A DNA stretch of 64,000 nucleotides from Corella eumyota (GCA_963082875.1 OY720101.1:11989671-12053670); one strand, 5' to 3'. Positions 26,301 through 40,045 are shown, counted from the first letter of the stretch. Notes: generated by a model not told the origin, from the sequence alone. Program-made: numbers and translations.

Positions 26301-29300
26301 TTTTCAAGGCTTTCGTCATGCCAACTGGAAAATCATCTAATATTTTTAAAATATCAATATCCTTTTTATTTGAATTTAAATTGTAATTTTCTGGTCTGAG
26401 GTTCTAAAAAATTAATATATTTTTAAAATGTGATTATTAAGAGATGCAACAAATAACTTATTGCTTTAAAACAAAATGTTATCTTTTTTCCCAACATAGT
26501 TATAGAACAAGCATAAGACATATTTTTTATAAAAAAAAAAGAAAAAAAGTTTTACCATACCAAAATTTTGCCCAAATCATTAAAACTTCCATTTAAAATG
26601 AGAGTATCTTTTAATCTGTTTAGGATTTTGGCAGCTTGCAATTTGTTGTTTAAGTGAAAAAACATCTCTATTTTATCAAATTTGTTTTGAGAAAAAGTAG
26701 TTTTTTCAAAAGTCTCTTCACAATAAATAAAAAGAAGAGTCTTTAACTCTGCCTTTACTTTTTCAAAAGTGTCGACATCTTCAAAAATATTGATCATTGA
26801 TTGAAAAGAAAACAAATCTAAAAAACAAAAAATTTTAATAAATATCTTTAATTAAAACTTATATAACTTTACACAAAAAAAATAATATAACTAATGCCAA
26901 AATCAAGATCATATTGAAGTACCTCTCTGTATACTTTTAACATGCTCAGTAATAGTATGCAATGTGGGTTTCCAAATATTGTTAATTACGTCTTCAAAGT
27001 TTAACACAACACCATTCCAGTTTTTAGCTTGTTTTAAAACATTTTTGACTGTTTGACTTTCATTTGCCTAAAAATATATTTCATTTGGTTAAAATATCCA
27101 TTTATAAACAACTGCTTTTATTATACCAAATTTTAATACTAAAATATATTTTTATTGGTATGCCTAAAATGTTTTAAATCATTTTTATGACCTTTGTTTT
27201 CCACAAACGAAATATAATAACTTGATATTGTTCAGGAATGTTAAAGAAGTGAACCACAGGACTAACTTTTGAATCATTACTACAACAAACTAACTCGTTT
27301 ATGTTAAAACTATGAAAGTTTTCAGAAAGTTTTTTTTGAATTAATTCTGTTTCCACCCTTGTTGGGAACTCTGTAAAGATTTATTTATAGGGTAAATTTT
27401 AGTTTTTTAAAAGTTTAATACAATACATACGCTTTTCAATAAAGTTGCAAATAGAAAGAAAACTTTGAAGACTGTCTTTGGCTTGATAAAATAAATTTAA
27501 TTCCTTCATTCTTAAGTTAACAGTGTCTTTAAAACTGCTACATGGTAAGTCAACAGACGACCCTGATTGGTATACAGTCTACAGTATTGAAAAAATATAT
27601 TAGATTTATATATATTCAAATTTATAGTATTTTTAAGTGAAAATATTCACCATTGTATAAATAACATCAACAAAAATTTGATTGAATTCATTGATTAATT
27701 TTAAATTAGCAACAGATATTTCTCCAACACATATCTTCTTCTGTAAGTTAGTTAGATCATCGGCAACTTCTAACAAATTGGTAGTAGTTTCTGGTTCAAG
27801 TTTTTGTTGCACAGATGGCAAAACTACACCAAAAAATTAAACAAAGTTATAAATAAAAGGTTCATTGAAATATTTATTAAAATTTTTTTAAAGTAACTAA
27901 CTTAGAATGTTCAGTATTGTCGAAGCTGGTTTCCAATTTGAAATAAGTTTAAATATAGCAGTTTCATTTATTTGTTTGGTTGATTTTACATTCTCCCATT
28001 GTTTACAAAAAAGTTTTTGGCAACTTAAAGTGATAGTTGAAGTATGAGCATTGGTCAACTTCGGTAAAAATCCAATCTTTCCCTTAAATGTAATCAATTT
28101 TTAATAAAAAATACAAATATACTTTAGAAAACAAATTAAATACCTTTTGGAGTTCCTCGGAAAAACGTGTGTTAATTACATCTGAAAAACATCGATAAAC
28201 TTTTTCATTCGGCTTAAATACTTCCAAACAATTCGCAAAAAAATCAAGCAAATCACCAAAGTCATACTGGTACTTCTATAAAAAAAAAACAATGTTAAAA
28301 AATTCTTTATAAATTAAAAGAACAAGAAATATAAAAAAAATAAATGTTCTATATCAAAAAAAATTCCGTTTTTGTTAAAAAATTGTTTATCTTAATTTAT
28401 TAATAAAAACGTATGTCATGTTTTGGCAAGATGTTTGTATGAATTTGACTATAATATAAAACTTCTAAGTACATTTGACTGTTTTTAAACTAGACTATTC
28501 AATTTAAAAAAATGTTTTTGAAAACTGGTTCCCAGCTTTTTGAAAACTAGTGCTAAAATTTATATAATTAAACTCTTTTTTTTTAAATATAATGTTTAGA
28601 TCTATAAGTTATACTAAAAGTTGTAATATACCAAGGAAATAGACTTCATAATGTAGTTTGTCATATTTAAATTCCATTTTTCTGTAAAATCTTGTTTGCA
28701 CCAATCTCGAGTCACTATTATACTCCAGAGCTAAAGAAAAGACACCAATTTGATACTTTATTTTAAGAGATCCAAAATAAAAATTAGCCAAAACAAAACT
28801 TACATTAACAACATATTCATCAATGTTGGTATAAAAAGAATAATTATTAAATGTATCTTCAAAACTGGCCATTAAATAATCAAATAAATCCTTCATTGAT
28901 TCAGCCAATTTTCTTGTGTTGTTGATATTTTTAGATTCCTGTAAATTAGTTTACAAACAACATTTTTCAATTAGAAAAAATTGTACTATTTAAGGTATTA
29001 AAATGGTTTGTTAAATGCAAGATTTATTTATTAAACAACACCTCAATATTATATAATGTAGTTTTAAATAGACCATCCAGCAAGTCGAGAGTAAGAGAAA
29101 GAAACTTAAGATCTCCTTTATTGGATTTTATAAATTGCAATAGATTCTTTATAACCAATTTCATGCGAAGCATGTAGTCCAGAAGAGTGACTGAATTGCT
29201 AGAAGAATCACTAAAATAAAACCAAGTAATATTTTAAAACAAGACAGTTATTTTAAATATACTAATAAACACTTATGAACCTTTCTTTAGTTTTGTTGTA

Positions 29301-32300
29301 TTCTCGGTCCTTATCCAAACAAATTATCAAATAATTTGTAATTCTAAGAAATGTTTCATTTGAGATTTTCTAAAATCCAAAGTTGAATATTTAATTATCA
29401 AAAAGTATTTGTTGGTAATAAATTTCCCAATGTAACCATAAAAAACATCTAGTATATACTAACTTTAAGACAGAGTTGGGTAATGCACCATTATTTTATA
29501 AGTTTGTATAATACCTTTTAATTTTTAATTAAAATGAAAACAAATAAAAATAAATTTTAATCATTTTTAACCTCTGGTGACTTGGTGTCGGAAAGGGCTT
29601 CCCACATATACTCAAACTTCTTAAAGAAGCCTTGACCATCAAAAACTTTCTTTAATAAAGAATTTTCATGCAAAATAGTTGTTATCGAATCCAGAGATAA
29701 CATATTTAGATATTCAGTTTTTAAAAAGGGAAATTGTTGAACCAATAGACATACTTTTTGACCTAGTTCTACGACAGCTCTACAAAATACAAATAAATGC
29801 ATAACCAGCAAGACTTTTGATTTCATTACTTGAACTATGTAAAAATATTACAACATAAATTAATTTAAAAACAGACATTTTGTAAATTAAAAAGTAATTA
29901 AAAAAATACTTCTGATTTTCATAGTTGTTTTTAATGAAGCAAAATCCACTTCTAGAATATTCTTTGGCTTTTAACACTGCATATGCTTTCTGAATGAGGT
30001 TGTAAAGTGGAAGGGTAAGAATTATTTCTGGTACCTCATGTAGATTTTTAAGAATTTTTTCAAACAGAACAATTGGGTTATAGTGATACCTAAATAAATG
30101 CAAATTAGTTTAGTTAAAAAACTTAAATAGTGTTGTTAAAATTGCTGTATAAACTAATTACTATACTGTTAAATTTCAAAAAAAAATAAAATACTTTTTC
30201 TTGTATGGCCATTCTTTTAAAATAGTATTCAAATTCAAATACAGTTCATCCTGGGACTTTTCATCCAGATCGTGCAAGCTGAAGTAATTACAAATTTTAC
30301 CTTTTGTAAATTTGTTACTGTATGAAATATTACGCCCCTCCATAACATACAACAGTAATAATATGCCAATAACTCTTCTTTTATTTGAATCTGTTGATGG
30401 TTCCTTGGACATTGTATTACTCATACAGTTAATATAGTCTTGTAAACAGCTATCCTGCAATAAATCACCACATTTTACAGTTAAAATAATTGCCTTTTTT
30501 ACACAAAATATGCTTTACATAACGAAATTTAAGTTTAGGTTTTTATACACTATCCACAATAACTTAGCTAATACTAAAAAGAAGTTATAATTACTTTGGA
30601 CTTAACACAGGAAACTTTAATAAGATCATAGTTTTTTTCTTGTTGTACCACCATACCCCGTTGAACAACATTAATCCAGTTTACTAATACTGTTCTAAAA
30701 TGGTTTATTGGAATTTTGTTTTCTTCCTTGCCGAGTTTAATAACATTAAAGGATGGTAAAAACTTGGGAAAAGATTTTTGAAGATTATTCTCATAGTGTT
30801 TGAAGTCCAAGTAATTAAGTTGTATAACGTCAAAAGTTATACAATCTAAAAACAGATCATAGTAAAGAGTGTTTAAAAAAGTTTAACATGTTTTTAAAAT
30901 TATGGAAACAAAATTGTTGTCCTTTCATTGGTTAAGTTTAGAAATATTGTTAATTAAAGCATCACAGATAATTTTATTCATATAAAACATTCCAAAAAAG
31001 GGTCTAAAACTGCATATTATTATAAAAAAGTGAATTAATATTTACTTTCATTTATTGTAAGTTCTCTATTGCATATTCCTTTGTGAGGAAAAAAATGCGG
31101 AAGATTTTCCCATATTTCTTCATTTTCAATTACTATACAATACTTGTACAAACACAATTCTCGAGTTATTTTGTATTGCTTTTTAAGCCTGTAATGCTGC
31201 CGCCTAAAAAAAAAAAATTGTCCAATAAGGTTGAAGAGTCTATGTTCATTTAAAAAAAACTTACAAAGAGCAAAAGTCCAGAAAATAAAATTTTCGTTCC
31301 TGTACATCATATAATTTTAATTTATAATCGTTGGGTAGGGGTGAAAATAATACAGCAGCAAATTCGACTGAATATTCCCCTAAGAAACAACATAAATGTA
31401 ATAATTTAGGTATTGATCTTATTTTTTCCATTTATAGTATTATAAAATAAAATTTAATAACAATACATGATTTAAGGTTAAAAATTTTTTTCTATTTACC
31501 TGGTTTGTATGTATCATCGAAATTTGTAACAATTTTGCGTACATCTGTTGTAACTAAAAATTAAACATTAAAAATGATTAAACAAAAAAAAAAATTGTAT
31601 GTAACATATAAAATAAACTAACAATTTAACGTGAAAAAGCATGAAGTATTACTATTACAAGAGTAGACAAGTGTATAGAAAAACAATATGTAATAAAGAA
31701 ATGCTATGATAGGTGCAACTAATACAGTTACCAGGAGTAATATTTGGTTCTTCACTAATCGGATGTTTTTCAATTTTAGCAATTTTATGCAAGTTTAACT
31801 GTTGCTGCATTTGATCAACTTTTTCCTAAAAAAATATCACATCTACTATTTTAATTTAAAACTTTTTTTTTAAATAAAGATTCATTAATTTTTTTTATAT
31901 AATGCAAATTTATTTAAAAATTTTTAACAAAAAAAATATTGTAGAAATTTGTATTTAGATTTCAAAAAATAAAAAAATGCTTAAATTATAAACTTAATAT
32001 TAGTACCTTAATTTTTGAAGATTGCAAGGTCTGTGAAAACAGTTTAATTTCCTCTTCTAACTCAATTAGTTTATCATTTAGCCGTTTCGTTTCAGCCTAA
32101 ATATAAAAATAAAAGTTAAATATCTAAACCAATCGAAAACAAATAGTCTGTGCAAATTTTGGTTTACACTTAAACCAAAATAAGTTAAATAATCATATTT
32201 ACTACTTGTTGAATTAGTAAAAAAATTACATCTATGTTTTGCATGTCTTTTCTTTCCTGATGACCCTTATTGTTACATTTTTCCATTTCCTCCTTTATAT

Positions 32301-35300
32301 TATTAAGTTTTTTCTATAACACAATTATTTATATTGAAGTTTTTACAGAAATTAAAAAAAGTTATAACTAACTACATTAAAGTAATATAAATTAATTTTT
32401 AAACCCTAGTGGTGGCTTCATAATCTTTATCATCCTTAAATAATTTAAGTGTTTGCTCCAACGCTTCATATTTTTTTTCTAACTCATCTCCAACAGTCTT
32501 AAGACATTTTTTTAAAATAAAAGTATTTTATATGTTTATTATTTTTAGTATTGGCTAACAATTTTATAACAATAAAAAAACTTTAAAAAAAATGTTAATA
32601 TAAAGCCTTATATAAAAATAAATGCAGCAAATACTTTATTGTCGAAAATATTTTTTTCACAACATTCCTTTGCTAGTTTAAGGTGTTTCAACTGTTTTTT
32701 GACATCAATTATGTTATTCTAGAAAAATGAAAATGTAAAAAAATGCATTTTAAGGTCAATTAGGCTTTCAAAAAATAGCATAAAAATGTTTTATTTTAAT
32801 TTTGTTTATATTTTAACATAATTTAACCACATCTCAAAAAATTGTGATACTACAAGAAAATCCTACTTTGGACTGAAAAATATTTCGTTTTTCTTTCAAA
32901 TGAATTTGTGGTCGTTGATCTTCACTTGTTCTCCTCTTTACAAATGTTGACAACATAATTTATGCAGTAATTTTGAACAATACTAAATACCTTAAAAACT
33001 TTAAACACCTTGATCTATTATATCAAACAAGTAAACTTACAGTTGCAGAATTGATTACAGGTGAATCTGGCTGAGTTAATGCAGGACAAATGACTGGAAC
33101 AGCTTTTTGGTAGGTTGCTTCATTCTTTTAAAAAAGTAGAAAAGACAAAAAAAATATTAAATTCAAGAAAAAAAATGTTACTTTACATTGATAGCTATAA
33201 ATTAAAACCTAAAATAGTTGCATAAATACTTTAAATAATAATAATAATAATAATATTATGTAACAGGTATTAATAAATTTAAAAAAAGGGTAACTATCAA
33301 ACCGACAACAAGAAAAAAAAAAAACGTTTACATGATCAAAAGCTTATCACTAATTAAACAACTAAGCTTTTATTCAAATAAATGTACCTAGCACCAAGAG
33401 CTTTTATAGTTTAGCTGACAATTACATTTCTGGTAAAGTTAAACATGAAAAAACTTCTTTCAAAAAAAACTTCTTTCAAACAAAGGATAAAAACCTTCCC
33501 ATTTAAAGTGTAGCAATAACTTTACAAACAACTGTACCTTTACAATTATACAAAAAAAACTTTTTGTATGGGCCTAACTTTGTATTGTTTGTATAAATTG
33601 TACAAATACCTGAGATACTTGCATTAAATATATGTTATAGTTTAAATTACTCACAGATTGAGTTTCAACATTGACAACGCTATTAACATCTCTGTTGAAC
33701 TGAGAAAGTGAACTTTTTCTATCATTTTTTACTGTGTCGAGAATCCATAAAAACCAGCCTCTCTTTTTTATTTCACTATATTTAAAATTTAACTAAATGT
33801 TTAATATTGCATTTATAATAAAAAGGTAATTTAAATAACAAAATTGTGCTAAATGAATAAATAGTGTTAAATAAAATAAAGTAAAGATTTTTAAAAGACT
33901 ATACATATTAAAAAAAAGGGAAATTAAAAAATTATACCTATTAAAAGCTACATTTGCATTCAAAAGGTACTTTTGTGCAACCATTTCTAAAACATCATAT
34001 TTATTTTCTTCAATCAATTTCCAATTGTTAAGCAATTTTCTTAACACTTGACTATCTTTGTGCAAGATCAATATCTTCTTGGAGATTTCATAAAGCTCCC
34101 TGTAATCTAACACATTAATATAATTAAATTAGTTGATAGGCAATTAAGAAAAATATTAATTTTAAAACAGTAACACTGAAATTCGTTATATTTTTCTATT
34201 CATCAATTTAAAAATAAAAACTATTGTCTACTAAGTTTCTGCAGGGCTCTCAAAAAGTCCTGTTTCCAGTCATCTTGTGCATTTCGCGTTAAACAGGTGA
34301 TAAGTTTTGAAAATAAAGTTGAAGTAGTTTTAGTTTCAATTTTATGGAAATGTTTGTCGTATTGAGCTGTGTCATACAAAAGTGAAAAGTTGATTATACA
34401 TTTCATTAATAAGAAAAAACCCTTTAATTTAAAATTTGACAATGTTAATAATATTTTTTATAATTTTAAAGATAATTTTATTTGTATTTAAAAAATATAT
34501 ATACTTTTTAATCAAATAAGTTTATTTATTACTATTTGACCTTCAAACAAAAGATTTTAAATGAATGTAAACTAATATATATATCAAAAATTTAAATTTA
34601 ACAATAGATTGTGCAAAAACTTTAACGCTTAATAGCAGACATTGTGTTTGCAGTTTAGTCAACCTTCGTCAAAACAAAAAAAATTAATTCCACGTCTGAC
34701 TGAAGTTCGATATTGTAAAAAAATAGTATAATAAACAATTTTATAAAAAATAACCTTTGGATATATGATGAGTTTTCATTAGGTCACCAGCAATCATTTT
34801 AACTTGTCCATTTGTAAGCACATATTCGTACATTGAACACATACAAGATAAATTTTCTTTTATTTCATTTTTGTACTTAAAAGAAAATGATTCAGAGTCA
34901 AAATCAGAATTGTCAGAACCAAAGCTCTAGAAAAATATTTGATAATTTATACAACTTGTTTAAATTTTTTTAATGATTACCTTTTTACTAGATATATTAT
35001 TTTGTTTAGTGTTTACATTTTATTACATTGATAGTAGTGTAAATAAGCTAATTGTTGGTCAAAAACTTATCTAGATTTGTTAAAAAATTCCATTTAAAAA
35101 GTTACAACAACCTGTTCGCCTTCATCGGTTAAATTATTATTTCTTGATCTTTCCTGAAAAACAAAATTGCATGTTAGGTACAAATTATAGCATTCACAGG
35201 CAAATACTATTTACCTTTTAATAGACTCTAAGGTTTTTAGCGAAACAGATTCTAATTAAAAAAATTTTAAAAGAAAATAAATAAATATATCATAAGTCAA

Positions 35301-38300
35301 ATAATAAATAGATATTTTTGGCCAAACCTTTGTAATCGGTAAGCTATAATCAGACAGAAACTCAAAACTTTCAGCCTAAAATAGTAATATAAAAAATTGC
35401 TGTAGTTTCTACAAAATGTTTTAGAAAAGATGTAGGACAATTGCTTTTAAATTTTATTTTCACATACTCTTACCTCATACTTTTGAGTAGAACCAAGACT
35501 ATTCTAAAAAATTCAAAAAATATTGTTATGAGCTAAAAGTATGTAGTTTTTGCTATTATAAAGTAAGAAATACCTGAAAAGATTTCGAATCATCATTTGA
35601 TCTATAAGAAGTAGCAGGAGCATTTTCACTATTAAAAGAATTATCAAAGCTCTAAACATAAATTAACGCTTTATGTTTTCAAATCATTTGGGGCTATAGC
35701 AGTTTAATATAATTTAAACAAAGTAAACAGTAACATCTAGGTATTAAAAGCTTAAAGTTTTTTGTATAAACCATTTTTAAGAAATTATAAATCATATTAA
35801 AATGTGGGATATATATATATATATATATAAATTGACTATTTACACTCAGTTTTACCAATGTTTAAAAGTTTAAATTAAATATAAAATACCCTAGATGGCA
35901 AAGACGATGATATTTCTGTAATGTGCTGAACAAAAACTGAGGTTCTTGTAACACAATTTTCACTGAAATGTTCACAAAGTAACATTGTAAAATCTTGCAA
36001 GCTTTTGTTGTCAACGTTAGTTAAAAATGACAACATTTGAAGAAGCCAAGGAGTGTCCTGTACCTTTTTACTGCTTGAAAAAATTTAGATTTAGTACATA
36101 GATATTTAGATATGATGTGGCTACCATTTGCCTACCAAGAGGTGATTTGATTACCTTATGTAAAATGACGACAAGTTTTTTTTAGCAGCTTTTTCAACCA
36201 CAATTTTTTGCTGTTTAAGGAACTCATAATTTTTACATAAGGCCATAATAAATTTGTTCATAGATACAAAATATTCAAAAACAACACTGTACAGATCTGG
36301 AACTTCTAAAGAAATCATTATAAATATAAATATGTCCTAAAGAAAAAATTACTTACAAACGTAATAAAAAAGTAAATCTAAATTTATTTGACAAATAAAT
36401 AACGGTTTAAAATTACGCCTTACTTATTTCATTATTGACATTGTTAAAAAATCATTTAATTGTCTCATTTTTCACTATTGGGTGAAGAATTTAATAAAAT
36501 TTCTACTGTTTTTGTTTTTTAAAATACTTGCAAAATGCCAAATTTTTTAATTTTGTAGAAATATAAATGGATGGATTTAGTAAACATGAAATTATTTACA
36601 AAAAAAAATTATATTTGAAATTGTCAATTGCATGTTGTAATGTTTTTTAGATTTTGAAATAATTTAATATTTACCTAGTGTTTTTATAGCTTTTAAAAAA
36701 TCATTAACCAAATGTAGTCCTTCATTTTGTTTCAAAATTTCCAAAAGCTCTTTGATTAAAATAAAGCTTGAAGAACTTGAAGAAGATTTATTTTTAAATT
36801 TTGCCCTTAGCATTTCATATTGATCTAAAATTAATGTATATAATATAAAAACAAAAATGCCTTTGTACTTTAAAAAAAAAGAATCATATGTAAAAACAAA
36901 CAATTGTGATAATGTATACCCACAAAAAAAATAATACATAGATAGTGAGATAAATGTAACCTTACCTTCAGAAATGTTTTGGCTCTTAAGAAGCAGCTTG
37001 CTGAGATTCATAATCTGGGTATTTCCCATAATGTCAGATAATAAAAAACTTAACGGCTTAAATTGATTTTCAATTAATTGCGAATTGCATCCCAATAATG
37101 CAGTTGATTTTTGTGATGAATATGGCTAAGAAATATAATTTAACTAATAGGTTGAATAAATAATTTAAATATAAAAGCACTCTTAAGAAGAAAAAACAAT
37201 TAGATAATATAAACATACTAATTAAATTTATAAGAAAACAATGTTATAGAAAAAAATTAAAACTAAAACATTTCACTGTAATTTAATTTTTCCATAAAAG
37301 TAACGATATAATACATTGAGGTGATGTAACATTTTCATATGGAAATTTTTTATTTATACATTTAAAAAAAAATTTTAAAACCCAGTTAAACAAATAAAAT
37401 CATAAAAATACCTGTTGAGAGTTGTTTGTAGAAGTAGTTGGAAAAATAACCTTTTTTATTTGGCTAATAAATCTTTTAACCAAATTAGAATCTGGGTCAC
37501 TGCGCGCAACGTAGTTGCATATATAAAACAAAATTTTTTTGCTGTCCAATTTTTTTCTTTAAAAAGACAATATATATAAATTAAAAATAATTTATGTTAA
37601 ATTTAAAAACCTCAGCATTATAATATTAATATACGCTTTTACTAATATACTTAAGTGGCAGTAGCACCACTGGAAAAAACTTACAGAATTTAAAAAAAAT
37701 ATAGGCCTATCTCTGCATATTTAAAATGCTATAACAATTTCAATGACTTAATCATAAATTTAATGACTTACCTATCCAAAAAATCCACATTTTGTTTTAA
37801 GATTTTTCGATGTTTCAGATCATTTAAAGAATTCCAAGATTCTAAGATCCATATAAGCTCATTGTGTTCAGCATTACCAAATAACTTTTGTGTAATCAAT
37901 GAAACATCCTCTCCAAGGTCTTTATTATCAGCTTAAATGTTTTTAAAAAAAAGTTAATTACTAATAAATAAAAAAGCAGTTGCATAGTTTATCCTGGTCA
38001 AGCACTTTTAATAATTTTTTAATTAAGTGTCAATGTCATGTCAAAAATTTAAATTCTAAAGATTAAAAAAAAGTATGACTCACAATTACAGATTATTTGA
38101 ACTGTATTGATGAAAAGATCCCAATTTATTTTTCCATTAGACTTTATTGCATCAAAAAGCAAGACCACCTTATCATGCGAGTCTAAAGTTTTTGAATGCA
38201 CTCTTTTTACATCACCTAAAAATAAAAATAAAATTTTAACATAACAAAAAGACTGCTTAACTTTAGGATAACTCCTTTAAGGTTGACTGTTTACAGGCAA

Positions 38301-39590
38301 GTTAAGTGCATGTTGCATCACTCAAAACCGACAGAGTGGGACTGTTTTTAGAACACTTCCTACACTACATAAGGCCCTGGGTTTGATCCCCAGTGATCGC
38401 GCTATAAAAGATATGAACCCCTGCTGAGCCAATACTTCAGCAGCTTAATTATCGTGAAATTATAATCTTATCCGACCTGCCACAAGCAACCCCAACAATG
38501 GGTCGGGGTAACTGTTGCTACTCTGTGTTTAAGTTACAATTTTGACCTTTTCACATTAAGGATAAAAATGAATACATAAATGGTTTTTAGATTTTTAATT
38601 TCATGAATCCCCCCTTCACCCCCCAAAAAAATTAGAATATGCAGAGTTGCTGAAAATGAGGAAATACAAAATAAAAGAACCGAAAAATAAAAAAAGGGAA
38701 AAAGGGCCAGTTCACACGGGGTAGGCAACCCAACGTAACGTAAATGCAAGATTGCGCAACCATTTTAAATAAACAGAGTCGTTCACAGGAACGAAATTTT
38801 GCGACATTTACGCAAGATTTCGTAAGTGGTATTCTTTTATTAGATATTTTTTAATAAAATTTATAAAAGAAATCCCTAGATTCGTAAAGTTACGTAACGC
38901 AACGCAACGTTACCATGTCGTGTAAACAGACCTTAAACAACGAAAAATAAAGTAACAAAAAATTTAATTTTAAAATTCAAAAAAAACTAAGCCCCGTAAA
39001 CTAAATTTACGTTAACTTAGCCCCGTTTACTAAAAAGCGTTCGTTTAAAAAAAATATTTGTTAAAATTTTTAAACTAATAATGTTTGTCTGGCGAGTGCA
39101 ATGATATAAGCGCAGGATTTTGTAACATTAAGTGATTGGTTCGACTTATACGGCTTACATCGTAACGCCCCTTTAGTAAAACGATATAAACGATACGAAT
39201 TGCTGCGGAGCCCAATACCCAATGGCAAAGAGAGTCATGGGATAAAGATTAGGCTGTAAAGTCGGTCATTTTACATAGAATATAAATATATATATAAAAA
39301 CAAAATTTAGTAACGAAACTTAAATGTAAAAAAATTTTGACGTTGCAATTAAAAAGATACCTATATTATCTTAAAGTTTGACATTTAGCGCCACTTCATA
39401 CTAGCGAAAAAAAATATATTATTTGTAAATCATCTACTTTACGTAGTTTTTTCAAAAAAAAACAAAGCACCTTACCTTCTGTTATACACTCTAACGACTT
39501 TAAACCCTTTGCTAGTTTATCCAAGCATTTGTTAGTTAAACCCAGCACAAAAACAGGAACTAACAAATCCAATCTTTTGCTTTTATTCAT
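11368..39590 (-). CDS. RNF213: RNF213 (mysterin) giant AAA+ ATPase / E3 ubiquitin ligase
   Basis: About 50 exons. The first coding exon (39476-39590, MNKSKRLDLL) splices in phase to 38.1-38.2 kb. Small exons run to 22.1 kb, then two long blocks (about 20.3-21.9 kb and 14721-20.3 kb) hold the core, and small exons follow to 11368. Very roughly 4,700 residues; human RNF213 has 5,207. Seen: AAA module with GETGCGKT and FLDEAN; second module with GKPGSSKS, ILDEIGLAEDAPKMPLK and FVGISNW; NRINRIKICME-like and DALNQHYITFAGQRYIDLGL stretches strongly like vertebrate RNF213; a C3HC4 RING; an RZ zinc finger. The family is a dynein-like ATPase E3 acting on lipid droplets and coating intracellular pathogens with ubiquitin. 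C-terminal end: an acceptor at 11396 gives RQSVGEISSN then stop; moderately sure. The reading frame shifts by one base near 20.3 kb (see findings). Confidence 0.92.
14939..15010 (-). other. RNF213: RZ-type zinc finger of RNF213
   Basis: CPNNHVYFIGDC followed by CPEC and KIGG. This is the RNF213/ZNFX1 (RZ) finger, which in the human protein is linked to ubiquitin ligation, including of lipopolysaccharide. The Cys, His, Cys and CxxC ligands are kept. Confidence 0.85.
16400..16513 (-). other. RNF213: RING finger of RNF213
   Basis: CVAC, CKHFVCKEC and CPTC give the eight zinc ligands of a C3HC4 RING. All are intact. Confidence 0.9.
20003..20026 (-). other. RNF213: Walker A of the second conserved AAA module (GKPGSSKS)
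   Basis: Encodes PLFLVGKPGSSKSLAKT, followed by Walker B VVILDEIGLAED near 19793-19810 and FVGISNWSLDPAKMNRG. The sequence is almost identical to the vertebrate RNF213 motif. Confidence 0.9.
21057..21080 (-). other. RNF213: Walker A of the first conserved AAA module (GETGCGKT)
   Basis: Encodes PVIIMGETGCGKTRMVEF, with the partner Walker B ILFLDEAN at about 20874-20890. Both ATP-binding motifs are complete, so this module should bind and hydrolyse ATP. Confidence 0.9.
32007..32718 (-). other. RNF213: Run of in-frame coiled-coil exons of RNF213
   Basis: Exons 32635-32718 (84 nt), 32405-32497 (93 nt), 32230-32313 (84 nt) and 32007-32096 (90 nt) all start and end in phase 0. Each encodes 28-31 charged, Leu/Lys/Glu-rich residues with heptad-like spacing, for example LEKKYEALEQTLKLF and ETKRLNDKLIELEEEI. 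Similar exons flank them at about 32.9 and 31.8 kb. Confidence 0.75.
35112..35651 (-). other. RNF213: Four phase-0 micro-exons of RNF213
   Basis: 35574-35651 (78 nt), 35474-35503 (30 nt), 35328-35375 (48 nt) and 35112-35153 (42 nt), each with AG before and GT after, each in phase 0. They encode a Ser/Phe/Asn-rich linker (SFDNSFNSENAP, NSLGSTQKYE, AESFEFLSDYSL, ERSRNNNLTDEGEQ). Each can be skipped without changing frame. Confidence 0.7.
38330..38566 (+). repeat. tRNA-derived SINE, degraded
   Basis: GGTTTGATCCCCAGTG B-box region, CCCCTGCTGAGCCAATACTT body, and ACATTAAGGATAAAAATGA 3' end. It lies in the first RNF213 intron. Confidence 0.65.
38695..38940. mobile_element. Possible MITE with imperfect terminal inverted repeats
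   Basis: Starts AAGGGCCAGTTCACACGG and ends with the near-complement TCGTGTAAACAGACCTT. The interior repeats CAACGTAACG/ACGCAACGCAACG-like words in inverted order. CGAAAAATAAA occurs on both sides (38681 and 38941), perhaps a long flanking duplication. It has no ORF. Intron of RNF213. Confidence 0.4.
39105..39262 (+). repeat. Very old SINE remnant
   Basis: GATTGGTTCGACTTATACGG, CGATATAAACGATACGAATT and GGGATAAAGATTAGG follow the order of SINE blocks but are heavily diverged. Confidence 0.3.
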
Positions 39591-40039
39591 TGTAAAATCA
39601 TTTTTAACAATTCATTAATTTTAAAACCTAACAATTTAATTTTTTTTTAATAAATTTTAATTTAGTTTTCGACTAAACTACTGATTAAATAGCTCATATA
39701 TATAAAGTTTGTATTAAAACAATAAATATTACTGCCTCTATATGTTCTAAACATTATTGAAAAGTTAAGCTCGCGGAACAAAAGAGTGAATAACTATTTA
39801 ACCTGTGCCGAAAATAAAGAAATTGCTATGTTTGTTCAAGAAAAAGAAAAAAGCATTAAAACATAGTTCCCGTTTTGTGGAAGTAAAATTTTCCGCTTCT
39901 TAGTTTTGAATGTAATAACGTTTTGCAAGTATAGTGAGAAACTTTTCTTCACGAGAAAATTAGAAATGTTGACTCAACCGGTGCAAAAGCAATACAAGAT
40001 TACTAAAATTGCTCGAGCACAAAAAACACAAAGTTAGCC
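39591..40039. other. RNF213 5' flank
   Basis: Non-coding AT-rich sequence between the RNF213 start and the transposon. No clear TATA box or upstream exon was found, and the promoter probably lies here. Confidence 0.4.
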
Positions 40040-40045
40040 TAAAAC

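Noticed and set aside
39960-40037. Small plus-strand ORF (23 codons, MLTQPVQKQYKITKIARAQ...)
   Set aside because: Too short, no recognisable family, no splice context. It lies just outside the transposon.
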